Assembly: GCA_021811225.1 (NCBI GenBank)
Contig: JAJZPJ010000124.1
Location: forward strand, 1 to 7,689
DNA: 7,689 bases
DNA from: Pseudomonadota bacterium
Lineage (GTDB): Bacteria; Pseudomonadota; Gammaproteobacteria; Burkholderiales; Rhodocyclaceae
Reading direction: 5' to 3'
Numbering within the stretch: the first letter of the stretch is position 1; each line of letters begins with the position of its first letter. Below are positions 1-7,663 of the stretch, piece after piece. The notes beneath the pieces are model-generated. The model was not told the origin of the DNA. It did no database searches and saw only the letters and a list, made by a program, of their open reading frames with translations. The translations under genes were made by a program, and so were the position numbers.

Positions 1-44
1 ACAAGTACGACATCCCCGCCTTCCTGCGCAAACAGGCCGATTGA
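1..44 (+). CDS. ftsZ: Cell division protein FtsZ, C-terminal end only
   Basis: Only the last 13 codons and the TGA stop (42-44) are inside the window. They read KYDIPAFLRKQAD, the conserved C-terminal peptide of FtsZ; E. coli FtsZ ends DIPAFLRKQAD. In the family this tail tethers the tubulin-like division GTPase to FtsA, ZipA and other partners at the inner face of the membrane. The gene directly downstream is lpxC, the normal neighbour at the end of the dcw cluster, which supports the call although so little is visible. The frame is fixed by the stop and by the peptide match. Nothing can be said about the GTPase domain. Confidence 0.9.
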   Translation, partial: KYDIPAFLRKQAD

Positions 45-87
45 GGCCGTGAGGGTGCGCCGGCAGCGGCGGTGACGGGGCTCGCCA

Positions 88-96
88 TGGTAGAAT
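88..96 (+). promoter_or_regulatory. Candidate lpxC promoter (extended -10)
   Basis: TAGAAT at 91-96 is preceded by TG at 88-89, giving an extended -10 element (TGnTAGAAT). No good -35 hexamer lies 16-18 bases upstream. Transcription would start near 103, leaving a leader of about 20 bases with no clear Shine-Dalgarno sequence before the lpxC ATG. Inferred from sequence match only. Confidence 0.5.
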
Positions 97-123
97 TCGC
101 CTCCTATCCATAGCAGTCTCGTC

Positions 124-1038
124 ATGCTCAAGCAGCGCACCCTCAAGACCATCGTTCGCGCCACCGGCGTCGGCTTGCACAGCGGCGTCAAGGTGACGAT
201 CGCCCTGCGGCCGGCGGCACCCGGAACCGGCATCGTGTTTCGCCGGGTCGATCTCGATCCGCCGGTCGATCTCAAGGCGGATCCCTACAGCGTCGGCGAC
301 ACCCGGCTGGCTTCCTGCCTGGAGCGGGACGGCGTCAAGATCGCCACGGTCGAGCACCTGATGTCGGCGCTGGCCGGCCTCGGCATAGACAACCTCTTCA
401 TCGACGTCGATGCCGCCGAGTTGCCGATCATGGACGGCAGCGCCGCGCCCTTCGTCTTTCTGCTGCACTCGGCCGGCATCCTCGAACAGAATGCGGCGAA
501 GAAATTCCTGCGCGTGAAGAAGTTGGTCGAGGTGAAGGAGGACGACAAGTGGGCGCGGCTCGAGCCCTACGAGGGTTTCCGCCTGTCCTTCTCGATCGCC
601 TTCAACCATCCGGCGGTGAGCCAGACCGGCACCCGGGTCACGATCGATTTTGCCGAACATTCCTATGCCCGCGAGGTGGCGCGTGCGCGCACCTTCGGCT
701 TCATGCAGGACGTCGAGATGATGCGCGACAACGGTCTCGCGCTGGGCGGCAGCCTGGAAAACGCCATCGTGATGGACGAGTACCGGGTGTTGAACAGCGA
801 CGGCTTGCGCTATGTTGACGAATTCGCCAAGCACAAGCTGCTCGATGCCGTCGGCGATCTGTATCTGGTCGGCCATCCGCTGCTCGCCGCCTTCACCGCG
901 CACAAGTCCGGACACGCGCTCAACAATGCACTGCTGCGGGCGCTGCTCGCCGATCAGTCTGCCTGGGAGTTCGCCAGCTTCGAGCGCGCCGAAGAGACGC
1001 CCGAGACGGTCGCCCAGCTCTATCCGCTGGCGGCCTGA
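124..1038 (+). CDS. lpxC: UDP-3-O-acyl-N-acetylglucosamine deacetylase LpxC
   Basis: LpxC is the zinc-dependent cytosolic deacetylase of the committed step in lipid A synthesis, removing acetate from UDP-3-O-acyl-GlcNAc. The 304-residue protein is full length (E. coli 305) and starts MLKQRTLKTIVRATGVGLHSG, matching the family N-terminus, so the ATG at 124 is secure. The active-site residues are visible: E77-H78 in VEHLMSALAGLGIDN, H237 and D241 in EFAKHKLLDAVGDL, and the catalytic H264 in KSGHALNN; they correspond to E. coli E78, H79, H238, D242 and H265. The gene follows ftsZ after 79 bases that contain a candidate promoter. It converges on dciA, with 46 bases between stop codons. No clear ribosome binding site precedes the ATG. 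Identity is essentially certain; presence implies an LPS-bearing outer membrane. Confidence 0.98.
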   Translation: MLKQRTLKTIVRATGVGLHSGVKVTIALRPAAPGTGIVFRRVDLDPPVDLKADPYSVGDTRLASCLERDGVKIATVEHLMSALAGLGIDNLFIDVDAAELPIMDGSAAPFVFLLHSAGILEQNAAKKFLRVKKLVEVKEDDKWARLEPYEGFRLSFSIAFNHPAVSQTGTRVTIDFAEHSYAREVARARTFGFMQDVEMMRDNGLALGGSLENAIVMDEYRVLNSDGLRYVDEFAKHKLLDAVGDLYLVGHPLLAAFTAHKSGHALNNALLRALLADQSAWEFASFERAEETPETVAQLYPLAA

Positions 1039-1084
1039 GCGCTGCCATTTCCGGTTCGCCGGGCTACGTCCTTCCGGATATTCC

Positions 1085-1528
1085 TCACCTGGCGCGGCCG
1101 ACCAATCGCTCCAGTGCGCTTTTCAAAGGGGACCCCTCCGGTAGTTCCGTCGCCAAGGCAGTTAGCCCTCGCTTCGCCTGGTCGCTAATGGCTGAAAGGG
1201 ATATCCCTGCTGATGGCATGGGGGCGGTTTCCCGGGGTTGCACCTTGACCCGGATTTCGTTAAGCTCAACGGCTCTTGAGCGCAGTTCGTCGCCAAGACT
1301 GGGCGCCAACTGGCGCAGTTTCGTCGCCACCGCGCCGTTGTCGGCGTGGATGATGAGAACGCCCAGCTTGTAGTTGGCGACTCTGCAGGCGCGCGCCAGT
1401 TTGTCCGGAACGGCGGCATCGACCAGCCGCTGGAGCGAGAGCAGACGGGTGGCGTGGGCGGCCAGACTTGCCATCGCTTCATCCGCGTTCAGGCAGTCGT
1501 CGAGCGTGCGTGCCGGCCGTGTTTGCAT
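1085..1528 (-). CDS. dciA: DUF721/DciA family protein, predicted DnaB helicase loader
   Basis: The 147-residue product carries one DUF721 (DciA) domain at roughly residues 31-97, including CRVAN at 48-52 and HADNGAVATKLRQLAP at 61-76, motifs I recognise from the family. DciA is the ancestral bacterial loader or operator of the replicative helicase DnaB, replaced by DnaC in enterobacteria. The tail from residue 98 is rich in A, S and P and then helical, as is usual. The reversed position between lpxC and an M23 peptidase gene upstream of secA is the same as at the Pseudomonas dciA locus. I chose the ATG at 1528 because GAGG lies 8 bases upstream. An in-frame ATG at 1564 abuts a candidate -10 box (1565-1570), so it would probably fall outside the transcript. 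Family assignment is strong; the replication role is by homology. Confidence 0.88.
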   Translation of the reverse strand: MQTRPARTLDDCLNADEAMASLAAHATRLLSLQRLVDAAVPDKLARACRVANYKLGVLIIHADNGAVATKLRQLAPSLGDELRSRAVELNEIRVKVQPRETAPMPSAGISLSAISDQAKRGLTALATELPEGSPLKSALERLVGRAR

Positions 1529-1531
1529 AAT
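1526..1531 (+). promoter_or_regulatory. Possible -10 box for the M23 peptidase gene
   Basis: CATAAT on the plus strand matches the -10 consensus at 5 of 6 positions and would place a start near 1538, about 20 bases before the CTG start at 1559. No recognisable -35 is seen at the right distance. The box overlaps the dciA start codon on the other strand. Weak evidence. Confidence 0.3.
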
Positions 1532-1545
1532 CAAGGCCTCGGGCC

Positions 1546-1552
1546 AAGGGAG
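1546..1552 (+). promoter_or_regulatory. Ribosome binding site deciding a CTG start
   Basis: AAGGGAG lies 6 bases upstream of an in-frame CTG at 1559. The first in-frame ATG further on (1586) has no purine-rich stretch at a usable distance, so this site favours CTG as the initiation codon of the M23 peptidase. Confidence 0.6.
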
Positions 1553-1558
1553 AACAAG

Positions 1559-2482
1559 CTGCATATTATTCTCGTCTCAGACCGGATGGCAAAGGCCAGG
1601 AGCATTCAACTCACTTGGCGCCATTTCATGCTGGCGACCACTGGCTTCCTGAGCTTGGTGGTGGTGCTCAGTTCGCTGTTTTCCTACGTCACCGTGCGCC
1701 ACGCGGCGGATATCCGCCTGCCCTTCCTGCAGAAGCTGCTGGATGCCACCAATGCCGCAGAATCCGCGCGCAGCAAGGCCTTCCTGCGCGACAACCTCAA
1801 CGCGATGGCGGTCAAGATCGGCCAGATGCAGGCCCAGTTGATCCGCATCGATTCGATCGGGGCACGCCTGTCGGCGCTGGCCGGCCTCAAGCACGAACCC
1901 ACCCAGGCCGGGCAGGGCGGCCCGTTGCTGGACCCGACGCCGCTGTCGTCCGACGAATTGCAGAACGCGTTGACTGCGCTCAGTCGGCAGCTGGAGACCA
2001 GCGACGACAGCTTTTCCATGCTCGAATCGCGATTGCTGGATGAGCACGTCCAGAAGAGCATGCTGCCGACCACCCTGCCGGTTGCAGCGGACTGGATCTC
2101 TGCGGGTTTCGGCTGGCGCATCGACCCGTTCACCGGCCTGCGGGCGATGCACGAGGGGATCGATTTCGCCGCCGAGGTCGGCACGCCGATCGTCGCCGCC
2201 GCCAGCGGCGTGGTGATCAGGGCGGGATTGACGCCGGACTACGGCAACCTGGTCGAGATCGATCACGGCAACGGCCTGACCACGCGCTACGCCCACGCCT
2301 CGAAGATTTTCGTCAAGGCCGGCCAACTGGTGCGGCGCGGCCAGAAGATCGCCTTGGTCGGCACCACCGGCCGCTCCACCGGCCCGCACCTGCACTTCGA
2401 GGTGCGCATCAACGACGTCGCGGTCAATCCCAACCGTTTCCTGCAACACGCCGAGGCCGCAGCGCATCTGGCGCAGCGCTGA
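1559..2482 (+). CDS. Membrane-anchored M23 family metallopeptidase
   Basis: This is a predicted peptidoglycan endopeptidase, or a regulator of one, with a LytM/M23 domain facing the periplasm. From the CTG start the protein has 307 residues: a short cytoplasmic N-terminus (MHIILVSDRMAKARS), one membrane segment at about 22-46, a helical, probably coiled-coil stretch at about 50-165, and the M23 domain at about 180-295. All metal and catalytic residues are present: H198 and D202 (HEGID), H246 (YAH), and H277 and H279 (GPHLHFEV), so it looks active rather than a degenerate EnvC/NlpD-type activator. The CTG start is preferred because the 'xIILVSDR.AKAR' N-terminus is typical of the family and AAGGGAG lies 6 bases upstream; ATG 1586 is the alternative. 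It runs toward secA and diverges from dciA. Its exact cell-wall bond is unknown. Confidence 0.9.
   Translation: MHIILVSDRMAKARSIQLTWRHFMLATTGFLSLVVVLSSLFSYVTVRHAADIRLPFLQKLLDATNAAESARSKAFLRDNLNAMAVKIGQMQAQLIRIDSIGARLSALAGLKHEPTQAGQGGPLLDPTPLSSDELQNALTALSRQLETSDDSFSMLESRLLDEHVQKSMLPTTLPVAADWISAGFGWRIDPFTGLRAMHEGIDFAAEVGTPIVAAASGVVIRAGLTPDYGNLVEIDHGNGLTTRYAHASKIFVKAGQLVRRGQKIALVGTTGRSTGPHLHFEVRINDVAVNPNRFLQHAEAAAHLAQR
1565..1592 (-). promoter_or_regulatory. Candidate dciA promoter inside the M23 gene start
   Basis: Read on the minus strand, TTGCCA (1592-1587) is separated by 16 bases from AATAAT (1570-1565), each matching the sigma-70 hexamers at 5 of 6 positions. Transcription would start near 1558, about 30 bases before the dciA ATG at 1528. 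The element lies within the first codons of the divergent M23 peptidase gene. Confidence 0.5.
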
Positions 2483-2513
2483 TGCCCGCCCAGCCGGCCG
2501 TGCCGCGACTCCG

Positions 2514-2522
2514 TGCTAAAAT
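2514..2522 (+). promoter_or_regulatory. Candidate secA promoter (extended -10)
   Basis: TAAAAT at 2517-2522 preceded by TG at 2514-2515 gives an extended -10 of the same style as that upstream of lpxC. The -35 region is GC-rich with no match. The start would fall near 2529, inside a GCGGC-TTTC-GCCGC dyad (2524-2537). The gap from the M23 stop to secA is 79 bases. Confidence 0.5.
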
Positions 2523-2561
2523 CGCGGCTTTCGCCGCTCTCGGCGATTAACGGGTAAGCAC

Positions 2562-5297
<2,736 letters not shown>

Positions 5298-5300
5298 CAG

Positions 5301-5318
5301 GTCGGCATTCATGCCGAC
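5301..5318. repeat. Perfect 18-bp palindrome between secA and mtnA
   Basis: GTCGGCAT-TC-ATGCCGAC has 8-bp arms that match perfectly around a 2-bp centre. As RNA it can fold into a 7-bp stem with a UUCA loop. It begins 3 bases after the secA stop and ends 21 bases before the mtnA ATG. No T-run follows on either strand, so it is not a standard intrinsic terminator. It may be a protein-binding dyad, an mRNA-stabilising hairpin, or a weak terminator. Confidence 0.6.
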
Positions 5319-5339
5319 AGCATTGGCTGACGAGTCCTC

Positions 5340-6335
5340 ATGCTGACCACCCTGACCGAGGACGGCGACGCCGTCCTCATCCTCGACCAGACGCTGCTGC
5401 CGCGGGAGATCGTGCAGCGCCGGCTGAGCACGCTGGCCGAGGCCGCCCACGCCATCCGCGCCATGCAGGTGCGCGGCGCGCCGCTGATCGGCGCCTGTGC
5501 CGCCTACGGCCTCGCCCTGGCGCTGCGCCAGGATGCCGGCGATGCGGCACTGGACGAGGCGATCGCAACGCTGGCGGCGACGCGGCCCACCGCCGTCAAT
5601 CTCAACTGGGCGCTGGCACGGCTGCGCCGGCTGCTGGCGCCTCTGGCGTCCGCTGCGCGGGCGGAGGCCGCCTGGCGCGAGGCGCGCGCGATCGCAGAGG
5701 AGGATGCCGCCGCCAACGCCGCGATCGGCCGCCACGGCATGGACCTGCTCGCTGAAATCGCGGCCTCGGGGCGGAAGGCTCCGGTCCGGCTGATGACCCA
5801 CTGCAACGCCGGCTGCTTGGCCACGGTCCGCCACGGTACGGCGCTCGCCCCCGTCTATGCCGCGCATGACGCGGGTCTGGCCGTGCATGTCTGGGTCTCC
5901 GAGACGCGTCCGCGCAACCAGGGCCTGCTCACCGTTTGGGAACTGGCCCAGGCCGGCGTGCCGCACACGCTGATCGCGGACAACGCCGCCGGCCTCCTGA
6001 TGATGCGCGGCGAGGTCGATATCGTCGTGGTCGGGGCCGACCGCATCGCCGCCAACGGCGACACCGCCAACAAGATCGGCACCTATCTCAAGGCGCTCGC
6101 CGCCCGCGCGCACGGCATCCCCTTCTATGTCGCCGCGCCCTTGTCCACCATCGACCATGCCTGTCCGCACGGCGGGGACATTCCGATCGAGGAGCGCGAC
6201 GGACGGGAACTCGGCGCGGCGCCCGACGTGCCGGTCGCCAACCCGGCCTTCGACGTGACTCCCGCGGGCCTCATCACTGGCATCGTCACCGAGCGCGGCA
6301 TCTTCCCGCCGGAAGCGCTGCGCGAATTGGCGTGA
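5340..6335 (+). CDS. mtnA: S-methyl-5-thioribose-1-phosphate isomerase (aIF2B-like)
   Basis: MtnA converts the ring aldose-1-phosphate 5-methylthioribose-1-phosphate to the open ketose methylthioribulose-1-phosphate; in R. rubrum and others it also isomerises 5-deoxyribose-1-phosphate. The 331-residue protein shows QVRGAPLIG at 43-51, the catalytic cysteine C155 in THCNAGC, ETRPRNQG at 188-195, and the catalytic aspartate D234 in VGADRIAANGDTANKIGTY. These separate it from true eIF2B subunits. The N-terminus is somewhat shorter than that of the well-known 340-350 residue members, but begins sensibly at ATG 5340 (weak site GACGAG). Two oddities: a second cysteine, C159, where alanine is usual, and a loop after RPRNQG that looks one residue short compared with family sequences I remember. 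Its stop overlaps the start of the aldolase gene by 4 bases, so the two are surely co-translated. Confidence 0.93.
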   Translation: MLTTLTEDGDAVLILDQTLLPREIVQRRLSTLAEAAHAIRAMQVRGAPLIGACAAYGLALALRQDAGDAALDEAIATLAATRPTAVNLNWALARLRRLLAPLASAARAEAAWREARAIAEEDAAANAAIGRHGMDLLAEIAASGRKAPVRLMTHCNAGCLATVRHGTALAPVYAAHDAGLAVHVWVSETRPRNQGLLTVWELAQAGVPHTLIADNAAGLLMMRGEVDIVVVGADRIAANGDTANKIGTYLKALAARAHGIPFYVAAPLSTIDHACPHGGDIPIEERDGRELGAAPDVPVANPAFDVTPAGLITGIVTERGIFPPEALRELA

Positions 6336-6976
6336 GCGACGAAGCGCCGGACGGTCCGCGCGAGCGGGTGCTCGCCACCGCCCGGGGCATGAACGCCGCC
6401 GGGATCAATCGCGGCAGCGCCGGCAACGTCAGCGCCCGCTGCGAGTGCGGCTTTCTGATCACGCCGACCGGCCTTTCCTACGACGAGATCTCGGCCGCCG
6501 ACATCGTCACGATGACCCTCGACGGCGGCTTTTCGGGGGCGCGCAAACCCTCCTCCGAATGGCGCTTCCACCGCGACATCTATGCCGCCAGGCCGGAAGC
6601 CGGCGCGGTCGTCCATGCCCACTCGCCCTTCGCCACGGCCCTGGCCTGCATGGAACTCGCCATCCCGCCCTTCCACTACATGATCGCCCGCTTCGGCGGG
6701 GCCGAGGTGCGCTGCGCCGCTTACGCCACCTTCGGCAGTCAGGAATTGTCCGACCAGGCACTCAAAGCGCTGGCGGGCCGCTCGGCCTGCCTGCTCGCGC
6801 ACCACGGCATGCTCGTCGTGGGCCGCGACCTGAAACAGGCATTGTCGCTGGCGGTCGAGCTGGAGGCGCTCTGCGAGCAGTACTGGCGGGTGCTGCAGTT
6901 AGGCGAGCCGCGCCTGCTTCCCGACGACGAGATGGAACGGGTGCTGGAGAAGTTCGCAACTTACGGCCAACAATAG
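6332..6976 (+). CDS. ald2: Class II aldolase, Ald2/FucA-like, probable 5-(methylthio)ribulose-1-phosphate aldolase
   Basis: The 214-residue product is the size of E. coli L-fuculose-phosphate aldolase (215) and shares its active site: zinc ligands H95, H97 (VVHAH) and H158 (AHHG), acid/base E76 in KPSSEWRFH, tyrosine Y116 (HYM), and phosphate-binding G31-N32, T46-G47 and S74-S75. It should therefore cleave a ketose-1-phosphate to dihydroxyacetone phosphate and an aldehyde. Following mtnA with a 4-base overlap, the likely substrates are methylthioribulose-1-phosphate and/or 5-deoxyribulose-1-phosphate, as for R. rubrum Ald2 in the DHAP shunt. MtnB, the dehydratase of the classical methionine salvage pathway, is in the same superfamily but lacks the KPSSEWRFH and ATFGxxELS signatures seen here. 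The start is the GTG at 6332, coupled to the mtnA stop; GTG 6368 is an alternative. The enzyme class is firm; the substrate is inferred from context. Confidence 0.82.
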   Translation: MSDEAPDGPRERVLATARGMNAAGINRGSAGNVSARCECGFLITPTGLSYDEISAADIVTMTLDGGFSGARKPSSEWRFHRDIYAARPEAGAVVHAHSPFATALACMELAIPPFHYMIARFGGAEVRCAAYATFGSQELSDQALKALAGRSACLLAHHGMLVVGRDLKQALSLAVELEALCEQYWRVLQLGEPRLLPDDEMERVLEKFATYGQQ

Positions 6977-6978
6977 CC

Positions 6979-7007
6979 TTGCACTTCCCATTAGCGGTAG
7001 TTATCAT
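6979..7007 (+). promoter_or_regulatory. Candidate vapBC promoter
   Basis: TTGCAC (6979-6984) and TATCAT (7002-7007, 5 of 6 to consensus) are separated by exactly 17 bases. The 61-base gap after the aldolase gene is about 41% GC, in sharp contrast to its surroundings. Transcription would start near 7014, about 24 bases before the proposed vapB start. Confidence 0.6.
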
Positions 7008-7018
7008 TGATAGATATC
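7002..7018. promoter_or_regulatory. Candidate VapB operator (dyads over the -10 box)
   Basis: TATCA-T-TGATA (7002-7012) is a perfect inverted repeat covering the -10 hexamer, directly followed by the palindrome GATATC (7013-7018), making a cluster of GATA/TATC half-sites. VapBC complexes are known to repress their own promoters by binding such repeats. Assignment is by position and symmetry only. Confidence 0.5.
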
Positions 7019-7027
7019 GTTGTCTCT

Positions 7028-7031
7028 GGAG
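7028..7031 (+). promoter_or_regulatory. Ribosome binding site deciding a TTG start for vapB
   Basis: GGAG sits 6 bases before the TTG at 7038, which begins the family-typical DTARLFQSGRSQAV. An earlier TTG at 7020 would put this site inside the coding region and has no such signal. Confidence 0.7.
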
Positions 7032-7037
7032 TTTGAA

Positions 7038-7271
7038 TTGGATACCGCCCGTCTATTTCAATCCGGCCGCAGCCAGGCGGTTCGCTTGCCCAAGGAGTTT
7101 CGTTTTACCGGAACCGAGGTTGGCGTGAGGCATTTCGGCAATGGCGTTCTGTTGCTTCCGCTCGATGACCCGTGGGCGACGTTGGAAGCAGCGCTTTCAT
7201 CCTTCGAGCCTGGTTTTGTTATGGCGCGTGACCAGCCGGCGCAGCAGGTCCGGGCTGAGATTGCGGCATGA
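7038..7271 (+). CDS. vapB: VapB antitoxin (AbrB/MazE-type DNA-binding fold)
   Basis: The 77-residue product begins MDTARLFQSGRSQAVRLPKE, the signature of the VapB branch of swapped-hairpin AbrB proteins. Residues 1-45 form the predicted DNA-binding dimer fold. Residues 46-77, starting at DPWATLE, form the tail that in relatives wraps around and blocks the VapC active site. The initiation codon is TTG at 7038, chosen from GGAG 6 bases upstream and because family members start at this Asp-Thr-Ala. The stop overlaps the vapC start (ATGA, 7268-7271), the standard coupled arrangement. Autoregulation is likely given the TATCA/TGATA dyad over its promoter. GC content is clearly below that of the housekeeping genes, consistent with horizontal acquisition. 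Confidence 0.92.
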   Translation: MDTARLFQSGRSQAVRLPKEFRFTGTEVGVRHFGNGVLLLPLDDPWATLEAALSSFEPGFVMARDQPAQQVRAEIAA

Positions 7272-7663
7272 TTCTGCTCGACACCAATATCTGCATTTAC
7301 ATCATCAACGCCAAACCTCCGGAAGTGTTGGCGCGCTTCCATCGCTTTCACCTCGGCGACATCGGGCTTTCCACTGTGGTTGCGGCTGAACTCGCTTACG
7401 GTGTTGCCAAGAGCGGGTCAGAGCGGAATCGCAAAGCGCTGGAAATGTTTCTTGCGCCTTTGGAACTTATACCCTTCGACCCGCCGGCCGTTTGGGCTTA
7501 TGGCGAACTGCGTGCCGACCTCGAACGCCGTGGCCAGCCGATCGGCGCTTTGGACACCATGATTGCCGCACAGGCGCTCAGTATGAACGCGGTGCTGGTC
7601 ACCAATAACACGCGCGAATTTTCCAGGATCGCCGGCCTGAAACTGGAAAATTGGGCGGAGTGA
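7268..7663 (+). CDS. vapC: VapC toxin, PIN-domain ribonuclease
   Basis: The 131-residue protein is one PIN domain and the toxin partner of vapB. The acidic metal-binding residues are in place: D5 (LLDTNICIY), E41 (AAELAYG), D96 (GALDTMIAA), with E117 in the closing VTNNTREFSRIAGL segment. Length and motifs match the enterobacterial/Shigella VapC group, whose members cleave initiator tRNA-fMet in the anticodon loop and so stop translation; that target is inferred here, not shown. No frameshift or lost catalytic residue is visible, so the toxin looks active. The ATG at 7268 overlaps the vapB stop by 4 bases, allowing translational coupling. About 57% GC by hand count, against well over 65% in mtnA. 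Confidence 0.95.
   Translation: MILLDTNICIYIINAKPPEVLARFHRFHLGDIGLSTVVAAELAYGVAKSGSERNRKALEMFLAPLELIPFDPPAVWAYGELRADLERRGQPIGALDTMIAAQALSMNAVLVTNNTREFSRIAGLKLENWAE

Noticed and set aside
58..71. CGCCG-GCAG-CGGCG hairpin after ftsZ as a terminator
   Set aside because: The stem is only 5 bp, no T-run follows, and such short GC stems are common in this composition; it lies just upstream of the lpxC promoter candidate.
1346..1558. N-terminal extension of the M23 peptidase upstream of the CTG
   Set aside because: The extra residues run antisense through dciA, do not look like the family, and would put the membrane segment far from the N-terminus; the ribosome site at 1546-1552 argues for 1559.
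5298..5339. A SAM-sensing riboswitch before mtnA
   Set aside because: The gap is only 42 bases and contains a single simple hairpin, with none of the pseudoknot or multi-helix layout of known SAM or SAH riboswitches.
6332..6976. Calling the aldolase MtnB (methylthioribulose-1-phosphate dehydratase)
   Set aside because: The KPSSEWRFH, HYM and ATFGSQELS segments match FucA/Ald2-type aldolases closely, including the phosphate-site serines; MtnB proteins lack this pattern.
7020..7037. Longer vapB starting at TTG 7020
   Set aside because: The extra six residues are not part of the VapB signature, would overlap the GGAG site, and have no ribosome site of their own.
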